From positions 1 through 64,000 of the forward strand of contig CANQQE010000004.1 of the NCBI GenBank assembly GCA_947625935.1: DNA of 64,000 bases, read 5' to 3'. Positions 32,300 through 41,682 of the stretch are shown in pieces. This stretch comes from an uncultured Muribaculaceae bacterium. GTDB lineage: Bacteria; Bacteroidota; Bacteroidia; Bacteroidales; Muribaculaceae. The position numbers and the translations under genes were made by a program. Every line of letters begins with the position of its first letter. Position 1 is the stretch's first letter. The notes under the pieces are model-generated. The model was given only the letters and a program-made list of their open reading frames with translations, was not told the origin of the DNA and ran no database searches.

Positions 32300-35200
32300 A
32301 TGAAACTTGACACTTTTATTAACCGCCCTGTACTGTCGACGGTTATATCAATCTTTATTGTCCTGCTGGGTATTCTGGGACTTTTCTCGCTCCCTATCAC
32401 CCAGTATCCCGATATCGCGCCACCTACAATCCAAGTGTCGACGACCTATACCGGCGCTAACGCGCAGGCTGTGCTTAATTCGGTTATCGCTCCTCTTGAG
32501 GAGTCAATCAACGGTGCCGAGGGCATGACCTATATGGAATCGACCGCAACCAACACCGGCTCGGCCGACATCAATATCTATTTCGAGCAGGGTTTCGACC
32601 CCGATATGGCGGCTGTCGATGTGCAAAACCGCGTGGCCAAGGCCCAGAACCTTCTCCCCGCCGAGGTTACACAGGTGGGTGTCATCACCAAAAAACGCCA
32701 GACCTCAATGCTTGTGGGTGTGGCTCTCTATGCGACCAACGGCGAATATGACGAGACATTCCTCGACAATTACATGAAAATCAACGTCATCCCTGAACTT
32801 CAGCGCGTCAAGGGCGTTGGTGACGTGATGTCGTTCGGTGCCGACTATTCGATGCGTATATGGCTGAAACCCGATGTGATGGGCCAGTATGGCCTGATGC
32901 CGTCGGACATCACGGCGGCTCTTGCCGAGCAGAATGTCGAGGCTGCCCCCGGTGCTTTCGGCGAACAGGGCGACCAGTCGTTCCAATACACATTGAAGTA
33001 TAAAGGCCGTCTGGAAACTCCCGAGGAGTTTGGCGACATAGTTGTCCGCGCCACTGAGGACGGCGAGGTGCTTTATCTCAAGGATGTCGCCGAGATTGAG
33101 CTTGGCAAGGTGACTTACGGATTCCACGACTCGCTCAACGGTTATCCCGCTACGATGGCTATCGTGTTCCAGACCGCCGGCTCTAACGCTACGCAGATTA
33201 TCAACGACTGTGTGGCTCTTGTCGACAAGATGAGCAAAGACCTCCCCGACGGAATGGAGTTCGCAATCCCGATGAACAACAACGACTTCCTCTATGCTTC
33301 GATTCATGAGGTGATCAAGACCCTCATCGAGGCGTTTGTGCTTGTGTTCTTCGTGGTGTATATTTTCTTGCAGGATTTCCGCTCTACCCTTATCCCTGCC
33401 ATCGCCATCCCTGTCGCCTTGATCGGTACGTTCTTCATGCTGAAGATGATCGGGTTCTCAATCAACCTCATCACCCTCTCGGCTCTGGTGCTCGCTATCG
33501 CGATTGTGGTCGACGATGCGATTGTGGTCGTCGAGGCAGTCCACGCCAAGCTCGATGTGGGCTATCAGAATGCCCGCAAAGCATCAATCGACGCCATGGG
33601 CGAGATAGCGGGCGCGCTCGTCTCGATCACGCTTGTCATGATGCTGGTGTTTATCCCGGTGTCGTTCATGCCCGGCACATCGGGTGTGTTCTACCGCCAG
33701 TTTGGTCTGACGATGGCCATCGCCATCTTCTTCTCGGCTGTCAACGCGTTGACCCTCTCACCGGCTCTGTGCGCCGTGCTGCTTAAAGCCCACGACAGTG
33801 AATCAAGCCTTAAAGAGCGTATGGGCGAAGCCTACTCGGCTGCGGGCGAAGTCATGAAGAAACGTTATAAGAAAGCGTTCCGCCTTGACATACGCCCCGC
33901 GATCACCCTCATTTTCCTCGTGGCCACCATCACTTTCATGGTGCTGGGGTGGTACAGCTTCGAGTCGCCCTGGAAATGCGCCATCGCTGTTGCCACAGCC
34001 ATCGTGACAATCATGGGCATTTTCACACCTCGTTTCCACAAAGGATTCAACGAGGGCTACGAGAAAATCCTCACCCGTTACAAGAAATTTGTCGGATTCT
34101 TCATCAACCACAAGATCACATCGTTCGCTATCGTGGCTGTGGCCATCGCGGCTCTCGTGTTGCTTATGAGGGCGCGGCCTACCGCACTTGTGCCCAACGA
34201 GGACACAGGTATGCTCTTTGTGATGCTCGATATGCCTCCCGGCACATCTCAGGAACGCACCGGGGAAGTGCTTGACCAGGTAGACAGGCTGATCCAGCAG
34301 ATTCCCGCTGTGAAGTACAGCCAGAAGATTGCAGGTTACAGCTTCCTTGCCGGACAGGGTGCGACTTACGGTACGTTCATCGTCAAGCTCCAGAACTGGG
34401 AAGACCGCGAGGAGAATGTCGATGAGGTGCTGAAACAGATTTACGCCAAAGTAACGCCCCAGATCAAGGATGGCCGCGTGGTTGCGTTCGCTCCCCCTAT
34501 GATTTCGGGTTACTCGATGACCAACGGTTTTGAGCTGAAGATGCAGGATTGCACCGGCGGTGACATCAACAACTTCTTCGGCATCGTGCAGCAGTTCCTC
34601 GGAAAACTCAACGCGCAGCCCGAGATTTCAGTGGCTTACTCGACATTCAACCCCACCTTCCCCCAGTATATGGTCGACATCGACGCCGCTAAGGCCAAAC
34701 AGGCCGGCATCAGCCCGCAGACGATTCTGTCGACGCTTCAGGGCTACTACGGTGGTATGTATGTGTCCAACTTCAACCGTTTCGGTAAGATTTACCGCGT
34801 GATGATGCAGGCTTCTCCCGAAGCCCGCGTCTCGCCCGAGACTCTTGCCGCCATCAAGGTGCGCAACGGTTCCGAGATGGCTTCGTTGAGCAATTTCGTG
34901 ACGCTCCAGCGCGTTTACGGCCCCGACCTGCTCAACCGTTTCAATATGTTCCAGTCTATCGCCGTGACAGGTTCGCCCTCACCGGGTTACTCGTCGGGCG
35001 ACGCACTGAAAGCTATCGAACGTGTCGCCGCAGAGACGCTTCCGTCGGGATTTACTTATGAATATGCCGGTATGACTCGTGAGGAAAGCTCATCGTCGGG
35101 CAGCGCGACCGCCATAATCTTCGGTCTCTGTCTGCTTTTCGTTTATCTCTTGCTGTCGGCACAGTATGAGAGCTACATCCTCCCGTTCGCCGTTATTTTC

Positions 35201-35665
35201 TCGATTCCTTTCGGTCTTATGGGAACATTCATATTCGCGTCGATATTTGACATCACCAACAATATCTACCTTCAGATCGCCCTGATCATGCTTATCGGTC
35301 TGTTGGCCAAGAACGCCATCCTGATCGTTGAGTTCGCGCTCGAACGCCGCCACACCGGTATGTCGATAGTCAATGCGGCCATTGCCGGTGCCGGTGCCCG
35401 TCTGCGCCCGATTCTGATGACCTCGCTCGCCTTGATTATCGGTCTGTTGCCCATGATGCTCGCCAGCGGTGTGGGCGCCAACGGTAACCGCGCGCTCGGT
35501 AGCGGCTCTATCGGCGGTATGTTGATAGGTATGGTGCTTCAGGTGCTCTTTGTGCCCGCACTGTTTGTTATCTTCCAGAAGATTCAGGAAAAGATTACCC
35601 CCATCAAGTGGAAGGATACCGACAACAGCGGAATTGAGGCTGAGATTGAGCAATACTCTCATTAA
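32300..35665 (+). CDS. RND multidrug efflux pump (AcrB-like)
   Basis: 1121 residues, slightly longer than AcrB. Twelve membrane helices in two halves; the proton relay Asp pair sits in LAIAIVVDDAIVVVEAVHAK, and KNAILIVEFALE of the second half is typical. Periplasmic porter parts include YGLMPSDITAALAEQNVEAA and NGFELKMQDCTGGDINNFFG. It captures substrates in the periplasm and drives them out with protons. Substrate range cannot be told from the sequence. The insertion near 500-560 (RPAITLIFLVATITFMVLGW with extra helices) lengthens the protein relative to AcrB, as in other Bacteroidales pumps. Confidence 0.95.
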   Translation: MKLDTFINRPVLSTVISIFIVLLGILGLFSLPITQYPDIAPPTIQVSTTYTGANAQAVLNSVIAPLEESINGAEGMTYMESTATNTGSADINIYFEQGFDPDMAAVDVQNRVAKAQNLLPAEVTQVGVITKKRQTSMLVGVALYATNGEYDETFLDNYMKINVIPELQRVKGVGDVMSFGADYSMRIWLKPDVMGQYGLMPSDITAALAEQNVEAAPGAFGEQGDQSFQYTLKYKGRLETPEEFGDIVVRATEDGEVLYLKDVAEIELGKVTYGFHDSLNGYPATMAIVFQTAGSNATQIINDCVALVDKMSKDLPDGMEFAIPMNNNDFLYASIHEVIKTLIEAFVLVFFVVYIFLQDFRSTLIPAIAIPVALIGTFFMLKMIGFSINLITLSALVLAIAIVVDDAIVVVEAVHAKLDVGYQNARKASIDAMGEIAGALVSITLVMMLVFIPVSFMPGTSGVFYRQFGLTMAIAIFFSAVNALTLSPALCAVLLKAHDSESSLKERMGEAYSAAGEVMKKRYKKAFRLDIRPAITLIFLVATITFMVLGWYSFESPWKCAIAVATAIVTIMGIFTPRFHKGFNEGYEKILTRYKKFVGFFINHKITSFAIVAVAIAALVLLMRARPTALVPNEDTGMLFVMLDMPPGTSQERTGEVLDQVDRLIQQIPAVKYSQKIAGYSFLAGQGATYGTFIVKLQNWEDREENVDEVLKQIYAKVTPQIKDGRVVAFAPPMISGYSMTNGFELKMQDCTGGDINNFFGIVQQFLGKLNAQPEISVAYSTFNPTFPQYMVDIDAAKAKQAGISPQTILSTLQGYYGGMYVSNFNRFGKIYRVMMQASPEARVSPETLAAIKVRNGSEMASLSNFVTLQRVYGPDLLNRFNMFQSIAVTGSPSPGYSSGDALKAIERVAAETLPSGFTYEYAGMTREESSSSGSATAIIFGLCLLFVYLLLSAQYESYILPFAVIFSIPFGLMGTFIFASIFDITNNIYLQIALIMLIGLLAKNAILIVEFALERRHTGMSIVNAAIAGAGARLRPILMTSLALIIGLLPMMLASGVGANGNRALGSGSIGGMLIGMVLQVLFVPALFVIFQKIQEKITPIKWKDTDNSGIEAEIEQYSH

Positions 35666-35691
35666 TCATTCATTCAGATACTGACTTAACG

Positions 35692-37071
35692 ATGAAAATT
35701 AAATATATGGCAAGAGTTGCGGCGGTGGCCTTGGGCGTGATCATGCTCGGCAGTTGCAACATCTATAAAAAATTCGAGATGCCACAGGATTCCGCCCTGA
35801 CTGAGGAATATGTCAAGGCGCGTCAGGCACAGCCCGATTCGACGGCGTTCGGCAATCTGCGCTGGGAACAGGTGTTCACCGATCCGGTGCTTGTCGATCT
35901 GATAAACCGGGCTTTGGTCAACAACACCAACCTGCGCAATGCCAAACTCAATGTCGATATAGCGCACGCGCAGCTCAAAGGGGCTAAACTCAGCTTCTTC
36001 CCGTCGCTGGCGCTCGCTCCCAACGGCGCGGGCTCGTCCTATTCCGGCGGTAAGTTCTCATGGACTTACCAGCTTCCGGCGGCTGTATCGTGGGAGGTGG
36101 ACATCTTCGGCAAACTGCTCAACACCAAGCGCGGCGCACAGGCGGCCTTGTTGCAGAGCGAGGCTTACCATCAGGCTGCGAGGTCGCAGATTATCGCTGC
36201 AGTGGCCAACACCTACTACACTTTGGCCAATCTTGAGGCTCAGTTGAAACTCAGCCGCGAGACCGCTAAACTGTGGGCCGAGAGCGTCGAGACAATGAAA
36301 AACCTCAAACTTGCGGGTCGCCTCAACGAGTCGGCTGTTGTGCAAAGCCAGGCCAACTACTACAGTATTCTCGCCTCGATCACCGACATAGAGGTGGCTA
36401 TTGATCAGGTCAACAACACGATGTCGCTGCTGGTCAACACACCCCCTCAGAAGTGGGTGGTGAGTCCCGAGGCAACCCTTGTAGCTCCGTCTATGCTCCG
36501 CGAAGCCATTCCGATGCGCGAGCTTGCCGCCCGTCCCGATGTGAGGGCGGCCGAGCAGACTCTCGCCGCTGCCTATTACGCTACAAATCAGGCGCGCGCC
36601 AACTTCTACCCCGGGCTCAACATCACGGCCAACGGCGGATTCACCAATCTCATCGGCGGATTCATAACCAATCCCGGTGACTGGTTTGTGCAACTCGCCG
36701 GCTCGCTTACCATACCCATCTTCTCGCGCGGTGCCAACATCGCCAAACTCGAAGCCACCAAAGCACAGCAGCAGCAGGCTATGAACAACTTCGAGTACAC
36801 TCTGATGGCGGCTTCGGCTGAGGTCAGCGACGCTATGACTGTCTATGAAAAGAGCGCCGAAAAAGAGACTTATCTCGCCCAACAGGTAGAAAATCTTGAA
36901 AAATCGGTTGAATATACCCAAGAATTATTAACTTTGGGGACTTCGACTTATCTCGAGGTACTGACAGCCCAGCAAGGTCTTCTCGGAGCGCAGATTTCCC
37001 AGCTCTCAACTCAGTTGTCAAGATCTCAGGCTGTAATCAACTTGTATCAGTCGCTCGGCGGCGGGCGTTAA
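35692..37071 (+). CDS. Efflux outer-membrane factor (TolC/NodT-like lipoprotein)
   Basis: 459 residues. Signal peptide with a lipobox (VIMLGSC, about residues 16-22) then the two-repeat outer-membrane-factor fold of long helices and strands: LRWEQVFTDPVLVDLINRAL, VSWEVDIFGKLLNTKRGAQA in the first repeat and NPGDWFVQLAGSLTIPIFSR in the second. It is the trimeric outlet of the adaptor and pump encoded upstream. A mutilated second copy of its codons about 324-393 lies at 38171-38377. Confidence 0.93.
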   Translation: MKIKYMARVAAVALGVIMLGSCNIYKKFEMPQDSALTEEYVKARQAQPDSTAFGNLRWEQVFTDPVLVDLINRALVNNTNLRNAKLNVDIAHAQLKGAKLSFFPSLALAPNGAGSSYSGGKFSWTYQLPAAVSWEVDIFGKLLNTKRGAQAALLQSEAYHQAARSQIIAAVANTYYTLANLEAQLKLSRETAKLWAESVETMKNLKLAGRLNESAVVQSQANYYSILASITDIEVAIDQVNNTMSLLVNTPPQKWVVSPEATLVAPSMLREAIPMRELAARPDVRAAEQTLAAAYYATNQARANFYPGLNITANGGFTNLIGGFITNPGDWFVQLAGSLTIPIFSRGANIAKLEATKAQQQQAMNNFEYTLMAASAEVSDAMTVYEKSAEKETYLAQQVENLEKSVEYTQELLTLGTSTYLEVLTAQQGLLGAQISQLSTQLSRSQAVINLYQSLGGGR

Positions 37072-37107
37072 CCCCTGCGTCGATTACCTAACAAAAAACA
37101 GAAAACC

Positions 37108-37890
37108 ATGATCAGTCCGTTAGCCCACATCGACCCATCTGCCAAAATCGGCAAAGATGTGACAATTCATCCTTTCGCTTTCATCGACGCCAATGTCGAA
37201 ATCGGCGATAATTGCGAAATAATGTCTTATACAAGCATTATCGGCGGTACCCGTATGGGGAAAAACAACAAGGTCTATCAGGGTTCCATCATCGGGGCCG
37301 ACCCTCAGGACTTCCGTTGGAAAGGTGAGGAAACCTTCTGCTTAATCGGTGATAACAACGTCATCCGCGAGCACGTCATAATCAACCGTAGCATCCGCGA
37401 GGGTCAAGGCACGCGCATTGGTAACGATTCGTTCATCATGGCTGAAAGTCACATCGGTCACGACAGTTGGATTCAGGGCAAGAATGTGATTGGCAATGGC
37501 GCTATGATAGCCGGCGACACGGTCGTGGGGCGTTGTTCGATTTTGTCGTCTAACGCCATGCTCCACGAGGGCTGCAAAATCGGCGACTGGGTGCTGATCA
37601 AGGGCGGTTGCCGCATAGGCTCCAACGTCCCCCCTTACGTCATCATCGCCCATAACCCTGCGGTCTACTATGGCATCAACGCATACGTAATGCGCCGTCA
37701 CGGCTTCACTGAGGAGCAGATTGATGATGTGGCCAAAAGTTACCGTCACGTCTACCAGTGTGGCACGTCGGTGTTTAACGCATTGAGGCGCATCGAGGCC
37801 GATGTCCAGCCCTCCGACGTGCGCGACAACATCACGAGCTTCATCCGCGACAACAACATGAAGATCGTGGCAGTTCCCACCGATCTGTAA
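37108..37890 (+). CDS. LpxA-like UDP-GlcNAc acyltransferase (paralogue type)
   Basis: 260 residues, left-handed beta-helix of hexapeptide repeats (ISPLAHIDPSAKIGKDVTIH and onwards). In LpxA, a His in an AHIAHD-like turn is the catalytic base; here the turn reads ESHIGHDSWI, keeping the His. The C-terminal helical cap with NAYVMRRHGFTEEQIDDVAK is present. Bacteroidota usually carry another LpxA fused or next to lpxC/fabZ, so this lone copy may be a second acyltransferase of lipid A or a related sugar (inference). It stands 36 bp behind the efflux operon and ends at the terminator 37929-37962. Confidence 0.8.
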   Translation: MISPLAHIDPSAKIGKDVTIHPFAFIDANVEIGDNCEIMSYTSIIGGTRMGKNNKVYQGSIIGADPQDFRWKGEETFCLIGDNNVIREHVIINRSIREGQGTRIGNDSFIMAESHIGHDSWIQGKNVIGNGAMIAGDTVVGRCSILSSNAMLHEGCKIGDWVLIKGGCRIGSNVPPYVIIAHNPAVYYGINAYVMRRHGFTEEQIDDVAKSYRHVYQCGTSVFNALRRIEADVQPSDVRDNITSFIRDNNMKIVAVPTDL

Positions 37891-37928
37891 CCTCCATAGA
37901 GCTACCGTAATACTACCCACACATACTG

Positions 37929-37962
37929 AGAGTGGAGCGCCGCCGGCGCTCCACTCTTTTTT
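37929..37962 (+). terminator. Rho-independent terminator behind lpxA-like
   Basis: Perfect 13-bp stem AGAGTGGAGCGCC / GGCGCTCCACTCT with loop GCC, followed by five T. It closes the efflux-lpxA transcript. Confidence 0.85.
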
Positions 37963-38031
37963 GTCGGTATAATTTGTGTGGATCTGTCAGTAGTTCAGCC
38001 CGAAAGTCCACAACGGCACAAACTGGCCAAG

Positions 38032-38118
38032 TTTTCCCTTTAAAGGGGAAAGTTTTGGCTTGATTTTTCCCTTTTGAGGTGACGTTTTTGCTGAAATATT
38101 TCCCCTTAAAGGGGATTT
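38032..38118. repeat. Repeated TTTCCC-TTAAA-GGGGAAA palindromes
   Basis: Two near-perfect palindromes, TTTTCCCTTTAAAGGGGAAA (38032-38051) and ATTTCCCCTTAAAGGGGAT (about 38098-38116), and a partial one at 38065-38078, lie about 65 bp apart in the space behind the terminator. Function unknown. Confidence 0.45.
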
Positions 38119-38152
38119 TTGTGGAATTTCAGCTCTTTTTGCTCTCTATTCC
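38116..38152. repeat. 37-bp direct repeat, left copy
   Basis: TTTTTGTGGAATTTCAGCTC and the next 17 bp are repeated at 43496-43532 with one mismatch. The right copy is the 3' end of the TIGR02757 gene; the left copy is a stray fragment of those last codons. The two copies bracket the 5.4-kb block of secreted-protein genes. Confidence 0.75.
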
Positions 38153-38170
38153 GTTCGTCCTGCCGGCGTT

Positions 38171-38377
38171 TTCATCACTAACCCCTGGCGACTGGTTCAT
38201 GCAGCTTGCCGGATTGCTTACCATCCTCCATCTTCTCCTGTGGCGCCAACATCGCCAAGCTCGAGGCCACCAGAGCACAACAGGCTACGAACGACATCGG
38301 GTACACGCAGATAGCGGCTTCGGCTGAAGTCAGCGACGTTATGACAGTCTATGAAAAGATCACCGAAAAAGAGACTT
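38171..38377 (+). pseudogene. Fragment of a second efflux outer-membrane factor gene
   Basis: Corresponds to 36661-36870 of the intact TolC-like gene (for example GACTGGTT, GCCAACATCGCCAA, GCGGCTTCGGCTGA and GTCTATGAAAAGA are in the same order). It has one inserted base near 38233 and a 6-bp deletion near 38280, so no frame is open throughout. Substitutions are many, so the copy is older than a recent duplication or derives from a different paralogue. Its ends are not marked by any insertion-sequence signature. Confidence 0.75.
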
Positions 38378-38410
38378 GTCGATGGATGAGGCGAAAATTT
38401 GTTCTCTTTC

Positions 38411-38443
38411 TATTGCCGTGGATATAAAAGTTTTATATATTTG
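38411..38443 (+). promoter_or_regulatory. Promoter of the secreted-protein block
   Basis: TTG at 38413-38415, 20 bp, then TATATTTG at 38436-38443, a good Bacteroidota promoter 35 nt before the start codon at 38478. Confidence 0.55.
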
Positions 38444-38477
38444 CGTTATTATAAATTAAACTAAATTATATTGCATT

Positions 38478-40469
38478 ATGATTAAATTTTTAAGAAGCGG
38501 GATGTTGTTGACATTCTTCTTATTTATCGGGACTGTGACTTGCAATGCCGCCACCATATCGGCCGGCTATGGGTTCACGACAGATAGTTATCTTGACAAG
38601 TTTAAATCCCTACCAGTTGTTAGGCCGATAAATGGCGGTACGGTATTCAAAGTGACGTATGACAATACGATTTCAAAGGAGGTACAAGGAGCTTTTGAGT
38701 ATGCGTGTAAAATAATGTCGGAAAATCTGCCCCCAAGTCTTCCGATAACTGTAAGGGTTGAAACAGGCTATCTACCGTCAAAGAGAGGGAAACGAGCCTT
38801 TTCCAAGGTCGCAGTCCCGTTATACGAGGACTTTGGAGAAGGCGGATATGGCTATTCTACCGATCCGATGCGCATAAAGTCTGTGATTCTACTGGAGTAT
38901 GACCTTTCAAACAATCAACGATTCATCGACAGCATACCGAACCTGTCATTCTTTGACAACCCATCACTACCTGACATTACAATTACATATAATCGAAATT
39001 CATTAAATGACTGTTCGTTCTCAATCGATGAAAAACTTGAAAACAAATATGATTTTGTCACTATTGCCCTCAGGGATTTAGCACGGGGATTAGGTTTTCG
39101 TTGCGGCCTTTATCGAGATACAGACACCACGGATGGACTCTCATTAGGTCGTAAGCCAACGCTCTACGAATCAGACATTTGGTCAAGACTCACGGAAAAT
39201 GGACAATCTCCATATGAAAATGCGACAAAAGGGAGTCTCTCAACATATGTAGGCAATTTATATGCACCGGAAAAATGGGTCGACGGTGTCTCATTAAATT
39301 ATTTTTATCCCGACTCAATGAATCCGCTTACAGAACTTCTGCAATATGAATTTGGCAAAGGTTGTTTAATCCGCAACATATCCGATAGCAATCTTGGATA
39401 TATCTTTTCCACCCATTTGGGGTGGTTTGCAAGCGGTACTTCAGGCTCAGGCTCATCCACCCATTACGATGGGACGACTTCAAATGTAATGCCCTACAAA
39501 GGGAATATTACAATCGGGCGCGCCAAAGGGGCAAGCGACATTCAAAATGATGGTGCGACAACGTTAACGGCGTCCAATAGTACACCGAAGCATTATTCAA
39601 TAGATATCAGGGAATTTTGCAAGCCCTACCATTTATATAATGACGGAGATAGTGGCAGCGGCGAGGGTTGGCGAATATCGGCATTGAAAAAAGATGGAAC
39701 ATGGGATTGCATAGGCTATGATTTAGGAGATAATGACAATTTGAACATCTCTTACGAGGATATCCAGTTCCATTATCCAGACAGTGTTTATTACCGCACC
39801 TGTGACGGACATCTGAGGATAAGAGCGTCGCTTTGTGTTCCCCGCCATCCGACATATTCATATTCAGCTCATTATTTTGCGATGGACTATACCCCTCAAG
39901 CGGTGGATTTATCCTACGACGGCATTAATGACTTTGGGATTTCCTTAGCTTCCTTCGACAACAATCTTGTCGATGTGAAAATTTGCATAAAAAATTTGGA
40001 GGGAATAACCCGTTTGGTTGTTGAGCAATTGGATGAGGGACGTCGTGTCCCGGCGCGGTTTGATGTTGACGATTTCAAAAAAGGTTATTTCTACGCTACA
40101 GTCGACAAAACCGGATGGACCGAGTTTTCAATTATTTCTTACAATAATAACGGAGCCACGCGCAGTAAAACCATACGAATCAAACCAGCAATCTCTCTCA
40201 GGCCCGATCCCGACCCCGATCCCGGTATAGTAGTCACTCAAAACGAGATACGGATTGAATCGGTTTGCAGTGAGGCTTCTGAACCAAGAACCTTATCGGG
40301 GAATTATGCCATCCATCAAATCGGCGCAATCCGCTCAACCGAGCTGCAAAACGGGACTGTGGACTTTTATAATCCTCAAATAGACATTTCCCATTTAACC
40401 GCAGGATTATATGTGTTCGTCCTCGATATCGGGGGCTACAGGTTCACGCGCAAATTCAGCAAAATCTAA
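38478..40469 (+). CDS. Secreted metalloprotease-like protein lacking the zinc motif
   Basis: 663 residues. Signal peptide (about 1-24), then a domain laid out like secreted bacterial metalloproteases of the HExxHxxGF type: a motif position YDFVTIALRDLARGLGF (191-207), a KWVDGVSLNYFYPDSMNPLT loop corresponding to the later 'SLSH...LM' block, and an end in THLGW. In active enzymes the first motif is H-E-x-x-H-x-x-G; here the two His and the Glu are Arg199, Asp200 and Arg203, with Gly206 kept, so no zinc can bind. The middle and C-terminal parts are beta-rich, ending in a type IX-like tail (DISHLTAGLYVFVLDIGGYR). Function may be binding rather than cleavage. Its promoter is at 38411-38443. Confidence 0.7.
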   Translation: MIKFLRSGMLLTFFLFIGTVTCNAATISAGYGFTTDSYLDKFKSLPVVRPINGGTVFKVTYDNTISKEVQGAFEYACKIMSENLPPSLPITVRVETGYLPSKRGKRAFSKVAVPLYEDFGEGGYGYSTDPMRIKSVILLEYDLSNNQRFIDSIPNLSFFDNPSLPDITITYNRNSLNDCSFSIDEKLENKYDFVTIALRDLARGLGFRCGLYRDTDTTDGLSLGRKPTLYESDIWSRLTENGQSPYENATKGSLSTYVGNLYAPEKWVDGVSLNYFYPDSMNPLTELLQYEFGKGCLIRNISDSNLGYIFSTHLGWFASGTSGSGSSTHYDGTTSNVMPYKGNITIGRAKGASDIQNDGATTLTASNSTPKHYSIDIREFCKPYHLYNDGDSGSGEGWRISALKKDGTWDCIGYDLGDNDNLNISYEDIQFHYPDSVYYRTCDGHLRIRASLCVPRHPTYSYSAHYFAMDYTPQAVDLSYDGINDFGISLASFDNNLVDVKICIKNLEGITRLVVEQLDEGRRVPARFDVDDFKKGYFYATVDKTGWTEFSIISYNNNGATRSKTIRIKPAISLRPDPDPDPGIVVTQNEIRIESVCSEASEPRTLSGNYAIHQIGAIRSTELQNGTVDFYNPQIDISHLTAGLYVFVLDIGGYRFTRKFSKI

Positions 40470-40500
40470 CGGGGCTATTCACTTAAATACTCTAAATTCA

Positions 40501-41622
40501 ATGATTAACAGGATGAGAACAATTGTGTTTTTTTCGATACTGGTCGGGATGTGTGTCACACATTCGTTGAAAGGGGAAAATCCCTGCCTATCCAGCGAGA
40601 TCAGACTTGCAGACGGACGTATTGTGGACTCTGATTATATATTCACTATACCAGATAATCCGACATTCACTAAACTCAGCGGAACAGACTGCTGGCGCAT
40701 ATCTTTCTCGATATACTCCAGTAGCAATAGCTATAAGGAGCCAAGGAATAAACTCGTCAAGGTGATGGAGCGAATCTGCCCCAGCGGTGAATATGAGTTC
40801 ACGATAACGACCTCCGACACCAAGACAATTCCATGGTATCGTACTTATAGAAAAAAAGATGAAAACGGCAGGATTATCGAATATTATAGCGATGGAATAC
40901 TTACCCCTGAAGGGGACACATTGACCAAAGGCTGCATCAAATTTGAGGATAGAAGCGGCAAGACTCTATATGAGGTTGATCTGCTGTTCAATCTCCGTCC
41001 CGGGAAGCCACTTCTCGAAAATGTTTCATACGAATATTCAATTCGTGAAATTACAGATAATAACCTTTATCTGTGGGGGGACTGGAACCTGAAAATCAAA
41101 AGTGAACGAGCTGCGAGTGCAGTCGTTTGTTATAGTGCGCCAGGTTATTGTTTTAGTTATCCCGGATTTGAAAAACTAATGTTTAGGTGTACTGTAGATA
41201 ATTTAAATGAAACAGGGTTCACTCCATTTTTAATCGATAGGATAAACTGGGGAACATATATGATTGGCATGACGCGTAATGATTATGGCTGGGCGCGGGC
41301 TAAGAGTAATGTGATTTGTTCCACTGACTATATCACCGACCCGTATATTCTGGATAAGATTAACGAACTCAAAGAGAACGCGGGGATAGAGGGGGTCAAT
41401 CTCAACGCGAACTGGTCGGTAACCCGCGACGGCGACGCACTCTCAGTCACTGCGGGAATGCTCGTCGGAGCGCGAGCCGAAATCTACGACGCATGGGGGC
41501 GGCGGAACAGTTGCGCCATCGACGGAGACCGCATCGACATCTCGGGTTTAGACCCCGGAGTGTATCTGTTGTGCATCACCACCCGCGATAACCGGCGCAA
41601 GACCATCAAGTTCATTAAATGA
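40501..41622 (+). CDS. Secreted protein with a type IX-like C-terminal tail, unknown
   Basis: 373 residues from ATG 40501 (MINRMRTIVFFSILVGMCVT), which begins a signal peptide; an upstream frame start at 40411 would overlap the preceding gene and lack one. The mature part is beta-rich and unrecognised, with a YEFTITTSDTKTIPWYRTYR strand pair. The end DISGLDPGVYLLCITTRDNR, then KTIKFIK, is a type IX secretion sorting domain, so the protein probably goes to the cell surface. It lies between two metalloprotease-like genes, 31 and 60 bp apart, in one likely transcript; a joint complex is possible. Confidence 0.65.
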   Translation: MINRMRTIVFFSILVGMCVTHSLKGENPCLSSEIRLADGRIVDSDYIFTIPDNPTFTKLSGTDCWRISFSIYSSSNSYKEPRNKLVKVMERICPSGEYEFTITTSDTKTIPWYRTYRKKDENGRIIEYYSDGILTPEGDTLTKGCIKFEDRSGKTLYEVDLLFNLRPGKPLLENVSYEYSIREITDNNLYLWGDWNLKIKSERAASAVVCYSAPGYCFSYPGFEKLMFRCTVDNLNETGFTPFLIDRINWGTYMIGMTRNDYGWARAKSNVICSTDYITDPYILDKINELKENAGIEGVNLNANWSVTRDGDALSVTAGMLVGARAEIYDAWGRRNSCAIDGDRIDISGLDPGVYLLCITTRDNRRKTIKFIK

Positions 41623-41682
41623 GCCTGCAAGCGAAAATAGATTTATCAATTTTGAGTCAAAAAATCAATTATCCAAAAAAAT

